From contig NW_025813483.1 in the NCBI RefSeq assembly GCF_021976095.1, forward strand, positions 4,493,503 through 4,557,502: a stretch of 64,000 bases of DNA. The letters are read 5' to 3'. Shown here piece after piece: positions 1 through 9,550 of the stretch. The notes beneath the pieces were generated by a model. It searched no databases, was not told where the DNA came from, and was given only the letters and a program-made list of their open reading frames with translations. This DNA is from Xenia sp. Carnegie-2017. Lineage: Eukaryota; Cnidaria; Anthozoa; Malacalcyonacea; Xeniidae. Position numbers and translations under genes: made by a program. Position 1 is the first letter of the stretch. Every line of letters begins with the position of its first letter.

Positions 1-890
1 AAGCCATTAAGGTAGCCAAGTAAACCAGTAACCTTACTTAACGTTTCATCATCCCAACCTATTGGATTATCAGTAAGATTTTCAAATATGTCTATCAGTT
101 TCTCATAGTTAGAATGCAAGACATTGATGACATGAGCCCTATAATACCATCTTGTGTCACCAGGACTAGGAAACTCTAGCCTATGGGATGATAGTAAAGC
201 TTTTCTTTTGGGGGAATTGCTAGTAAAGGTGCAGAAAGCACTAATATTAACAAAGAAAATCTTAACAGGTGAAATGGAGGATGCAGCTTGACATAATACT
301 AGATTTAGTCTATGGGCAACACAGTGAACAAATTGAGCATAAGGATAATCCTGCTGAACTTGAGCTTGAACACCATTGAGATGACCAGACATAACAGATG
401 CACCATCATAAGTCTGTCCAATAAATTTCTCTTTCACATTATTATATTGACTTAACTTACCCTTAACCACTGATGATATAGCAGTTGCAGTCCTATCACA
501 ACTAACATCAACAAACCCAAGCTGTCTTTCAATGACACTTTCCCCTTTGTCCATTTGAACAATTACACTCAATTGTTCTTTGGTAGAAACATCAGTTGCC
601 TCATCAACCTGTATACTTAAGAAAGTGCAGCAATCTATTTCCTTTAAAATCTCATCCTCTATTATCTTATCAAGACAATCAATCAAATCATTCTGAATAT
701 CAGGAGAGACTCCAGTAAACCGCCCTCCCCCAGCAAGGTGGGTTTCAGCAAGCCTGCCATGTAATCGCCTTTCAAAAACTGAACCCATCTTGGCAAAACT
801 TTCAAGTAGCTCTCTATAATTTCCTCTATTCAAGCTTCCACTAGATTCATCATGCCCCCTAAATGCAAGCTCTTGCCTAGACAAGTATAA
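1..890 (-). CDS. hAT transposase, middle part (TTF/DUF4371 type), runs off the left edge
   Basis: Read on the minus strand, this stretch is open from the Harbinger junction to the window edge. It carries the hAT catalytic core: SIQVDEATDVSTKEQLSV (first Asp), then FVDVSCDRTATA, then GQTYDGASVMSG (second Asp) and the HCVAHRLNLVL motif. This order is typical of hAT transposases of the DUF4371/ZMYM-like group, which cut and paste DNA through an RNase H-like DDE fold. The C-terminal dimerisation part with the catalytic Glu would lie beyond base 1. No stop was seen in this part, but the gene is cut by the Harbinger element at 891. The upstream half continues in the same reading at 6287. Confidence 0.8.
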
Positions 891-941
891 AGCCTGTTTT
901 CCACGAGCCACGTATCGTAACGTATCGTAGCAAAACGTAAC
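891..941 (+). repeat. Harbinger left terminal inverted repeat
   Basis: Starts agcctgttttccac and continues through two cgtaacgtatcgtag-type blocks. It matches the reverse complement of 6236-6286 with one mismatch. The cgtaacgtatcgtag block is repeated once more just inside this end (about 936-955), a likely transposase binding pattern. Confidence 0.9.
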
Positions 942-1044
942 GTATCGTAGCAAGTACAGATACGTTGAACGTTTTCCATTATTCGGCACAACGCGTAGTA
1001 CTATTTTCCCGCCAAAGTTCAAAAACAATACAAATATTATTGTT

Positions 1045-2331
1045 ATGGGTACTCTCAGCAAAAAAACTCGCTTGCTTTTACTTTTAAGTAGACGAATGAA
1101 GAAAGATAAATATAAAAAATCATATTGGATTCGAAAGCTTTATCAAGAAAGAAAAACTAAAGGAGAATTTTATCTTTTGGTGCAGGATTTACGTTTGTTC
1201 GATGATGAATTATTTTTCAGGTATTTTCGAATGAACGCTTCCAAATTTGAGGAATTATTACTTATGGTCGCCCCCAAAATAAAAAAAAACTGCGTGTCTA
1301 GAGATTGCATTGGACCAACTGAGATGCTTTGCGTGACGATGAGATATTTAGCAACCGGAGACTGTCAAACAACCATAGCTATGAACTATCGAATGAGTCC
1401 AACAACAGTGGGAAGAATCATTTTTAAAACTTGCAGAGCACTGTGGATTGTTCTTGCAAAATTTATAAAGCCACCTACAACTGAGTCAGAATGGATTAAA
1501 TTGGCTGAAGAATTTGAAATAAAATGGAACTTTCCCCACTGCCTTGGAGCTTTGGACGGAAAGCATGTTGTCATGCAGGCCCCTGCAAATTCCGGTTCAA
1601 TGTTTTTTAACTACAAAAAAAATCATTCAATTGTGTTGATGGCCATTTGCAACGCCAACTACGAATTCACTCTGGTCGACATAGGTGACGCTAGAAGAAA
1701 TAGCGATGGTGGTATATTTTCTTACAGCAAAATTGGAGAAGCTGTGAAAAACAACAGTTTGAATTTTCCATGTGAAAAATCATTGCCTGGTTTCCAGGAA
1801 GAATGCCCTTATGTTATGGTAGCAGATGAGGCTTTTCAACTGCAACATCACATAATGAAACCCTACCCAAGAGAAGTTCTAGGTATTGCAGAAAGAGTGT
1901 TCAATTACAGGTTGTCACGAGCAAGACGGACAATAGAAAATGCCTTTGGGATCCTAGCTGCACGCTTCAGGATTTTTCGACGTGCAATACATGCTAGAGT
2001 TGAAATGGTTGTCAGGATAACCCAAGCTGCAGTCGTGCTTCATAATTATCTCATGAGGGAAGGTGCATGCTCTCACGGAGAGAGTTATTTTCGCATGGAA
2101 CTAATTGACAAAAATACAAAACATGGCACACAACCAGGGCGGTGGAGAGAAATAACGCAAGGCGACAAAGGCTTGCAATCAATTAATAGAGATGGATCAA
2201 ACAACTACTCTCGTAATGCCAAAAAAGTTAGAGAAGCTTTCAAAAACTATTTTGTGTCAAACGAGGGGCAAGTTATATGGCAGTGGGAATCTGTTCATGC
2301 CACTGAAAATTGTTTTGACAAAAATAACTAA
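1045..2331 (+). CDS. PIF/Harbinger transposase (HARBI1-like), 428 aa
   Basis: DDE transposase of the PIF/Harbinger superfamily, the relative of animal HARBI1, which acts in the nucleus with a Myb-like partner. A helix-turn-helix region lies near residues 105-130 (TTIAMNYRMSPTTVGRI). The DDE_Tnp_4 core follows with candidate catalytic residues D171 (GALDGKH), D261 (MVADEAFQL) and E298 (RRTIENAFG). The length, 428 residues, is normal for the family. The reading is open from the first ATG, 104 bp inside the left repeat, to the stop, so this copy could still encode protein. Its usual partner gene at 2480-3776 is broken, so mobility would need help from another copy. Confidence 0.9.
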   Translation: MGTLSKKTRLLLLLSRRMKKDKYKKSYWIRKLYQERKTKGEFYLLVQDLRLFDDELFFRYFRMNASKFEELLLMVAPKIKKNCVSRDCIGPTEMLCVTMRYLATGDCQTTIAMNYRMSPTTVGRIIFKTCRALWIVLAKFIKPPTTESEWIKLAEEFEIKWNFPHCLGALDGKHVVMQAPANSGSMFFNYKKNHSIVLMAICNANYEFTLVDIGDARRNSDGGIFSYSKIGEAVKNNSLNFPCEKSLPGFQEECPYVMVADEAFQLQHHIMKPYPREVLGIAERVFNYRLSRARRTIENAFGILAARFRIFRRAIHARVEMVVRITQAAVVLHNYLMREGACSHGESYFRMELIDKNTKHGTQPGRWREITQGDKGLQSINRDGSNNYSRNAKKVREAFKNYFVSNEGQVIWQWESVHATENCFDKNN

Positions 2332-2479
2332 TAAGGCAGACTTATTATTAAACATGTTCGAACAAATCAATATATTATAAGACAGAAACAAAAACTTAAA
2401 ATAACTTGTTACAACAAACTTTAAATAAAAAAGCAAATTGAATGTTCTGTAATACATTTGTCAGTGATGCTAATGAATT

Positions 2480-3776
2480 TCATTCTTCTTCTTCTAACTC
2501 AAATAGAACCTGTAGCACCTTTATCTTAGCCATTTGTTTAGTTTTTCCCTTCATCCCTTTGAAACTAGACACTAAGCTTAAGCAAAATAGTGTATCCTCA
2601 TCTTGTTGATTGTTTGTCTCAAAACTACCAGTTTTACTAACATTGGATAAATCATTAGCAAGACTGATGGCTAAGAGGTCATCAATTTGGTCTGATCTTC
2701 GCTTGTGCTTTCTGACTGGTTTTGGGTTCAAAACCTGGTCACTTGATTGATTATCCAAAGACAAACTACTTGATTCAGAAACCTTCACAGGATCAATGAT
2801 TTCATATTCAACATTGCTTTCAGTTTTCCGCCCACTACATCCCTTAAGAATGATAGCTCCACAAAATAATCACAGGTGGGCAATTTTTTGTAGAGCCACT
2901 TCCAGAACGAGTTAATTGCTCTCTTTGCGAATGCATCGACGATAGTTATCTTTCAGTCTGTCAAATTCTTTGTTCAATGCACTTTCTACATTGAAAGTAA
3001 AATATTCATAAATAAACTGCTCACAAATTTTACTGTTTCAAATTTAATGTTATACTATAACCTATACACATGTAGATTGTAGAGTACCAATGTTTGTAAA
3101 TTTTACAGCCAAATACAATTTTGAATACAATATTAACTAGTTAATTAACAAATATAATATCAATAGTTGTTGTAAACAATATGATTGCTGTTTAAAGTAG
3201 TAGCAAGAACATTAATGCACAGGTAGTCAAATAGAACTGCTCAATTTTTATCAAGGTTATGCAAAGCTGTATTTAAAACAAAAGGAGGATCCATTATTTA
3301 TTAGATGTACGATTCTTTTTTATTGACTGACTGATATGATTATATGTAATGTTTTGGCACTTCTTCCAAATGTTAACCTATTAATATATTACATGTAGGT
3401 GAGCAGTTATTTTAATTGCCAGTGTAGTTTATAATATTTACTTCAACAAAAGAACTACTGAATATAATAAGAACTGTGCGACAAGAAAAGTTCATTATCG
3501 GGTTTATTGCCTTATGGCATTATCATGTATAAGCTCGTTCGTGAATAACTTACCAGGTGCATTCAATGCTGTAGAAATCCTACGCCAGGCTTCAATTTTT
3601 TTTTGTCTTTCTTTGTGACTTTTTAAAGAAACATTCCATATGCAAGGATATTTACGTATTTCCTCAATTAAATTTGACAGAAACGAAGCATCTTGCAAAT
3701 TGATATCTGATTTATTTAATGAATCCTCTGTCCCTTCTTGAAATAACTCGATGCACGGCTCCTCGAGCGACGCCAT
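2480..3776 (-). pseudogene. Harbinger MADF-BESS (Myb/SANT-like) partner protein, broken
   Basis: Second Harbinger gene, convergent to the transposase. Exon 1 (3776-3554) starts MASLEEPCIELF and contains the first half of a MADF domain (FLSNLIEEIRKYPCIW, then WRRISTALNAPG), ending at a donor read as CTG/GTAAGT. After an intron of about 0.58 kb the MADF domain resumes near 2970 (FDRLKDNYRRCIRK). The C-terminal part (2788-2480) has a basic stretch KPVRKHKRRSDQ and a BESS-like tail, DTLFCLSLVSSFKGM then KIKVLQVLFELEEEE. Between about 2840 and 2950 no single frame runs through and at least two frame changes are needed, so the protein is probably not made whole. MADF-BESS proteins bind DNA and help Harbinger transposases enter the nucleus. 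Confidence 0.65.
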
Positions 3777-4119
3777 TTTGAAAGCATGAATTTTGTTTTG
3801 TCGTGAAATGAACGACTATGATTGGTTGAATATATCCGTATTACAGATTCGTACGAAAAAAGTTGACAATACGCGAACTTGTTTTTTAATAGAGTCCTTA
3901 AGTGTGACGTCACGTTACCATGGAGCTAAAAATTCAGTTCTAAACAAAATATCTTATGCGAGCTCTTTGGACACGCTTCCTTTGTTTTGAATGTCTAAAG
4001 CTTTAATTATCCAGTGTAATCCCACAAAAGACAATAAATAAAAACAGGAAAGGTTAAAGGTAATCCAAGGGATCAACTTTTGTCTAAGAAGTGTAAAGGA
4101 CGCGGGTCAAACGGGCAAA

Positions 4120-4239
4120 ATGGTTTACTGTTTTGCTCCTACATGTGGCCATTCGTCGGAGGGCAACACTTGCAAGTTCTTTGCTTTTCCAAGCGCTACA
4201 ATGCTGAACGACGAGTACAAGAGATGGTTCGACTCATAA
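4120..4239 (+). pseudogene. THAP zinc-finger exon of the ISL2EU-like transposase
   Basis: From ATG 4120 the reading gives MVYCFAPTCGHSS, CKFFAFPS and then EYKRWFDS. This is the start of a THAP domain: Cys-x4-Cys, the FP pair and the conserved Trp. The frame stops right before a plausible splice donor (AAG/GTATGA at 4241), so a base seems to have been lost. The rest of the THAP domain was not found. THAP domains bind the transposon ends. Confidence 0.55.
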
Positions 4240-4502
4240 GGTATGAACTGATATTCAAAAAGAATTCCTTATTCGGTGAAAATTTGATGAATTACGTGAT
4301 TTTAAGTGAGATTTACGGACTCTATTCAGGTGAAGAGTTGACATCAGGACATGAGGGAGAATCATCGAATACTGAATTATAGAAGCTTCAGCTAGTTGTC
4401 TTTTTAACGGTCGCTTTGTATTTTCCGTAGCCAAAACCTTAAATCTTAGTGCTTTGGAAGGTATAATCCATCAATTTTGAGGATCAAATTTTTATCACTT
4501 TA

Positions 4503-5190
4503 ATGAAAGTACGACAGAACAACACACAGCTTCACCTAGCCCAATTGTTTCATTGTAGTGTGGCCACAATTTCTAACATTGTTATAGCATTCACTCATGT
4601 TTTGCATGAAATTTTGTTTGACGAACTAATGACGTCGATTCCATCCCCAGAAAAAAACAAGATCTCTCCACCCTCCTCTTTTAGGCAATTTGAATCCTGT
4701 CTGCACAGATATTGAGCTTGCTGCACCGGGATTGATGAGTCAGCAAAATGCAACCTTTTTATCATACAGAGGAATGAATTCCTTTAAGGTAATAGTTGGT
4801 GTTGCACCAAATGGAGTCATTACTAATGTCAGTCGGCTGTATCCAGGTTCTATTTCAGACAAGGCCATTGTGCAACAGTCTGGACTCCTTAATCACTTGA
4901 CAGCTGGAGATATGATTCTGGCGGACAAGGGTTTCCTTATCCAGGATGTTGTACCACATGGTGTCTGTGTCAATATTCCACCTTTTCTGAATAATGGAAC
5001 TTTCACAGAGAGTGAGGTCAAGAAAACAAAAGCCATAGCTAAAGCACAGATTCATGTCGAAAGAGCCAATGCTAGGCTGAAAGACTTCAAAATTTTAGGT
5101 GTCATTCCTTTGTATTTGCACTGCTATGCTGACATTTTGTTTCAGTTATGTGCAACACTTGTAAATTTGCAATTTCCTCTCATCAAATAG
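4503..5190 (+). pseudogene. ISL2EU-like transposase body (HTH + DDE_Tnp_4), broken
   Basis: Two overlapping frames carry one transposase. The first (4503-4715) has a helix-turn-helix region, LAQLFHCSVATISNIVIAF, and ends PSSFRQFESC. The second (4690-5190) continues CTDIELAAPGLMSQQN, SYRGMNSFKVIVGVAPNG, then ILADKGFLIQD (second Asp) and HVERANARLKDF (Glu). At the join near 4695-4705 a few residues are missing. They should include the first catalytic Asp just before CTDIE, so the enzyme is probably inactive. The end LVNLQFPLIK looks natural. Confidence 0.65.
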
Positions 5191-5898
5191 GGATGTGAAG
5201 ATATGGTTTTTGAGTAGTTTTATGCTTGAAGACTACATTGGACAGTTTTTTAATAATTATTGTTGTTCAAATAGAAATAAAATAATTTGTAGACTGAGGC
5301 TTAGTTAGAAGAAAATACAGCTAGAGGGGTTGGGAGAGCATTCTAATATAACAGTAAAGGGATGATTTTACCTCCTAGGGATTACAATATTTATCATCTG
5401 GTACAGCCTGGGTGTACATAGGGTGTCAAATTAGATCACTGCGAGAATTCTTTTATCATGTTTAGGAGAACTGAAGTTAAAAGAAGTTTTGACATATGTT
5501 TTACAATGGATGTCTTTTTGGGGATAAAAATAAAAGCAAGTACTGCCCACAGTTACCCTTAAGGAGTCTTTCTGAACATTTCCCATGAGCATCCCATCAC
5601 TTTTATATGGGAATTTTCCTTTCCCCCAGGAAAACAACATTAAATGATGTACCATATTTCCATGTCTTTTAAATACCATGTTATCCTTGTGTTTATTAAT
5701 AAAAATGCAAATATATGTATAGCCTGTTACCACAACTCCCTCACACCAAACTAGTAGTGGTAGGTCAATTTGAGGACTGAAAACCGACGAGTATCATTAT
5801 TTTTTAAAACAAATCGTTCATATAAAGCCTTTTTTTATTTCACTACAAGAGAAAATCACGCCCTCGTGTTCATTTGGGCAACAAAAACAGTGTAAAAC

Positions 5899-6095
5899 TT
5901 AATCTTGACATTTGGCATTCACCGTCACTTTATAAACCTTTTGTTTCATTCTTGCGTGTACTTCTCCTCGTAAAACACTCTGCTGGTAAGTAAATGCTTC
6001 AATGTGATCTAACTTAAGTGGTTTCCCCCCTTTTTTATAGATTTCTTTTCTTCTGAGAAGAAAAAAAAAAGCGAAGCGATGGATAATGTCTCCAT
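5899..6095 (-). pseudogene. Remnant of a second ISL2EU-like gene (uncertain)
   Basis: The minus strand encodes PLKLDHIEAFTYQQ, RGEVHARMKQKVYKV and ends TVNAKCQD followed by a stop. It faces the transposase and lies against the right terminal repeat. Known ISL2EU elements carry a second gene with SWIM/YqaJ-like parts, and the RGEVHARMK..YKVTV stretch recalls its start. The frame with the upstream ATG differs by the length of a poly-A/T run, so the piece is broken. The identification is a guess from position and style. Confidence 0.3.
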
Positions 6096-6235
6096 TTTGA
6101 ATCGAATGGGCGCTTGTTTGGAACTGAGATTTTTAGCACCATGGAAACGTGACGTCACCACTTAAGGACTCTATACGCGTATTAAAATTGTGATACGCCT
6201 ATTAGCCATCAAATACACTAGCACGCATGCGCCGT

Positions 6236-6286
6236 GTTACGTTTTGCTACGATACGTTACGATACGTGGCTTGTGGAAAACAGGCT
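6236..6286 (-). repeat. Harbinger right terminal inverted repeat
   Basis: Reverse complement of 891-941 apart from one base. It is followed at once by TAA (6287-6289), the second copy of the target duplication. Confidence 0.9.
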
Positions 6287-6756
6287 TAAAACAGCTTCTG
6301 TTATGGTTTTCAACATTTCCCTGTTTTGCCTTACCTCCTCGTTATGACGCTGAATCTCTTCACGTCTGGCTTGTGACATGAGACAGTCGACACAAGGCTG
6401 AAAACCGTATGTCCTCCAGGTCTTGTAAGCACCCATGTGCGATTTTGCCTTCTCATGCTTCTTACAATCGGATAGGAAATTCTTCATGTTTTTGAATCCC
6501 GTCTGCGTCCATGAAGATGACGATCCAGGGCAAAACAAAAGACAAGGCCAACAGAACAATGCATTCTTTTCTGAGCTACCACAAAGCCAATCTTTCTTCG
6601 AGTACCAACTTTCCTGAAAGCTTCTATTGCCTGTAGTCGCTTGTAAATTTGGAATTGGCCGCTGCTTTACGAGTATATTTTGCTCGCCTGATTGTCGAAC
6701 AGAAAATGGTTTCTTTGTAGTTCACTTATTATATCGATTTCATTAGCCGAAGCCAT
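6287..6756 (-). pseudogene. hAT transposase, N-terminal part with TTF zinc finger
   Basis: This is the 5' half of the same hAT gene, on the far side of the Harbinger insertion. The minus strand gives a putative start MASANEIDII at 6756. A TTF-type zinc finger follows, with FQESWYSKKDWLCGS, FCWPCLLFCPG and W..TGFKNMKNF, then a helical stretch ending NREMLKTITEAV. The reading resumes across the insertion as LYLSRQELAFRG at 887, so the junction is exact. One frame change lies between the putative start and the zinc finger, around 6690-6720, so the start is less sure than the finger. The broken state fits a dead transposon. Confidence 0.7.
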
Positions 6757-6830
6757 TGTAATGTAAGTTATCACGATTTCCGAACGTATATTTCGAAAGC
6801 TCAAAATTCAAGTCACGCTTTTGAAAATGA

Positions 6831-7065
6831 GCCCGACTAGATGTTGTTAAACGTTTGAGTGTGTTCACAGCTACTCTCAACCAATCAGATTACAGATATT
6901 CCCACTATAGATTTTACTACTTGGTCGGGCTGAATTCTCAGAGCCCGACTAGATGTTGCGAAACAGCGCATTTGAGTTTGCTCGGTTGCTGTCAACCAAT
7001 CAGATTGCAGATAAACCCACTATAGATTTTACTACTTGGTCGGGCTGAATTTTCAGAGCCCGACT
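6831..7065. repeat. Subterminal tandem repeat of hAT 1, period about 112-115 bp
   Basis: Two full units start with gcccgact at 6831 and 6943; a third start is at 7058. Each unit contains aaccaatcagatt and ctatagattttactacttgg and ends ggtcgggc, so units are bounded by inverted gcccgac motifs. A short palindrome of the same motif occurs at about 7272-7290. Confidence 0.7.
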
Positions 7066-7315
7066 AAACTGCGTAATGCCTGGCACTAGAAATGCACTAG
7101 TCATTGTTGCTAAGTAACGTTTAAAAATATGATAATTTTGCTAATAACGACGCAATTTGACAAATATTACACTAATAGACTGTGGATTATTCCAAAAAGA
7201 GTCGCAGAATTTAAAATTTTCGCAAATCCAATTTTAAAGAAAACAAATTTTTCATTTTTGGGAAAATATTTGGTCGGGCTGGGCCCGACCAGCCAGACCG
7301 CTAGCTACGCCACTG

Positions 7316-9296
7316 GACATCACAAAACCTTGCAAAAGCTCTCCTTTGGGCAAGTTTTGGCAATATGACCTTGTAGGAAACAATTATGGTAGAGACCATT
7401 TTTTCCCACTATCCTTTTTCTGTTCTCAACAGTTTCTTTCTTGAATATATCACATGGAGATAACCAATGATTACCATGACACATTGGACATCTAAGAAAA
7501 TTTCCAGCTCCAGTTTCGAGTTCAACTATATTTGATTACTGATCGCTTACATTGTCATTTCCAATTGTTCCGAAGGCATAGTTACCTCGAGAACCTTTAG
7601 GATCTTGAGCAATTCTAATTTTTGAATCAATATTAATCTTGCCGAAAATAGGATGATTTAATGCTCTCGCTTTCACCTCGACAAATCTTGAGATGTCTTC
7701 GAAAGTTATCTCTCTTTTTTTATTACTTGTTGTATTGTCTGCTATGTCACACCATTTTTGTCTAATAGAATAAGGTAATTTACTGAAAATATTTTGCAAA
7801 CTAACCAAATTGTCAAGTTTGTTGAGGTAACCTATTTCATTAAGAGTGTTTTTGCAGCTGATAAGCAATACAGAGAATCTTCGGAGTGATTCGCCATCTT
7901 CAGGTCTGATTAGGGGTACCTCCATTATTCGTTGTAAGTAGGCCGCAGCTATTCTATAATTTTGACCATAGTGCTCCTTCAAAAGTTTTCTTGCGACCAG
8001 ATATCCTTCTTCGGGATCATGGTGCTCCTTCAAAAGTTTCCTTGCGACCAGATATCCTTCTTTGCGGACCATAATGCTCTTTGAAAAGTTTCCTTGCGAC
8101 CAGATATCTTTCTTTGTGGACCATAGTGCTCCTTCAAAAGTTTCCTTGCGACCAGATATCTTTCTTTGTGGACCATTGACAAGCAACTTCGCATAAGCTC
8201 ATGTGCCTCACCAGATGTATATTGAATTAAATAGTACAAACGTGTATTAGTGCTAGTTGTTTTCGCTTCAATAATATTTTTAAACGATCGTACAAAATGA
8301 CAATATTCAACAGGATTTCCACCAAGTGTTGGTACTTGAGCGTTAGGTAGTGACATTGAAAGAGCTTATTGTTGGTGTTCACCAAGCAGTTCCTGGAAAT
8401 CATTGTCCCTAGCCTGTTGCATTCTCAGTATCCGTTGACTTTGCTGCTGCTGTTGATTTTGTATATCCAACATAACGTGCAAGAAAATTTTTGCTAGTTC
8501 TGAATCATCCAAATTTCCAATCTTTGATGCGTCTAATTCGTGAACCGTTTTAAACGACTATCGCGTTACGACCGATTTTGGTTGTTCCTGCAAAACATGA
8601 GATCCTTTATGAGTTTTATCTCTTGTTGGTGCATTTACACCAGCATCTTGAGGGAGTGGTCGAGAAGTTGGCAGTATTGGTTGAGTGTGGTTGTCGCCGT
8701 TCGTTTGCTAACATGGAACTTTATTGTATTTAACGTTTACTGTTAGCATCCTCCTTCCCTATTTCTGCCTCAATTCTGCCATATTTCATGAGAATCTGTT
8801 TGATTTATTATTGAAGACAGCCGGGCAAAGGCTCCATAAGTTCCAGCTACACTGTAAGCCACTTCTTCTGCTTCAACTTTCGCTATTTCAGCCTTTAGCT
8901 GTAGTTGGTGTCTCCTTTGTTTAAGGCGCATTTTTTCTTCTTCGTGTCGTTGTCGGTGAATCAACTCTTAATATTTTAAGTAAAGCTCTTGTTCGTCTAT
9001 AGATTGATGTTCCTTCAAAGCAGTTGCTTCGACTATCAAAGCTGCTTTCTTTGCTGCTACCATTGCTTTTCCACTTAGGTTATTTGACCGGGCTTTGGAT
9101 CTAGATAAACTTATGATTGAACTACGTTATCTAACACGGCTCTACTCTCCGACGTTACTAATCGAGTCACTTGGCTTTATCTCGACTTCTGACATCGATG
9201 GTTGTTTTGTAAACTCTCTGAGCCATTTGTTTAAGGTCCTTTGAAAATTTTCAAGTCTTTGTTCTTCAATTTGAAGGTATTTGTTTGAGTCTTGGT
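7316..9296 (-). mobile_element. BEL/Pao retroelement fossil 1, gag part (first segment)
   Basis: Fossil fragment of a BEL/Pao LTR retroelement on the minus strand, with gag (DUF1759-like, LPNAQVPTLGGNPVEYCHF) and a zinc-knuckle-like region near 7440-7490. Within gag there is a ~52-bp tandem repeat (about 7965-8170). It is broken, with roughly five or more breaks, and no pol part is present. It is cut off on the left by hAT 1 and interrupted on the right by hAT 2; it continues at 13093. Confidence 0.75.
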
Positions 9297-9550
9297 CATA
9301 GGCGTACGGGCACATATTTTTAGGGGGAGCTGGACTAAATTTGCCCGAATTATATGACGTCATATGACGTATGACGTCATAGATATTCTTATGTTGTCTC
9401 TGGCCATCTCAATTAATAAGCTAAAATCATTACAATTTGCTAAGAGGATGCTACGAAAGTAACTACATTTTATTTGATATTTGAAATTTTGTCATATATA
9501 ACACTAGACGCAGAAGAAATTTAGTTAGTTAAATGTGCGACGATCTAAGA

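Larger units (their letters stand above)
3891..6172 (+). mobile_element. ISL2EU-like DNA transposon with THAP domain
   Basis: Element of 2,282 bp bounded by imperfect inverted repeats of about 55 bp (from 3891 inward, agagtccttaag then gacgtcacgtt; mirrored at 6115-6172). The flanking dinucleotide AT is present on both sides (3889-3890, 6173-6174). A 2-bp AT duplication with a THAP-linked DDE_Tnp_4 transposase fits ISL2EU. It lies inside the Harbinger element, upstream of the MADF gene. The stretch 5191-5898 has no recognisable gene. Confidence 0.75.
891..6286 (+). mobile_element. PIF/Harbinger DNA transposon
   Basis: Complete element of 5,396 bp with 51-bp terminal inverted repeats (891-941 and 6236-6286) that differ at one base, flanked by the 3-bp duplication TAA (888-890 and 6287-6289). 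A TWA duplication is the PIF/Harbinger hallmark. It carries the usual two genes: a HARBI1-like transposase (plus strand) and a MADF/BESS DNA-binding partner (minus strand). It sits inside a coding exon of hAT 1, and an ISL2EU-like element (3891-6172) sits inside it. Confidence 0.9.
1..7315 (-). mobile_element. hAT DNA transposon 1 (left end outside window)
   Basis: Right part of a hAT transposon. On the minus strand its end reads cagtggcgtagctagcgg from 7315, a hAT-type terminus. The next bases, gacatcac (7316-7323), are the expected 8-bp target duplication; the left copy would lie outside the window. The same target without the insertion is seen near 36287-36310, in another copy of the BEL/Pao fossil. 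The transposase is on the minus strand and is split by a Harbinger insertion at 891-6286. The subterminal part 6757-7315 has no gene and carries a short tandem repeat. Confidence 0.8.
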
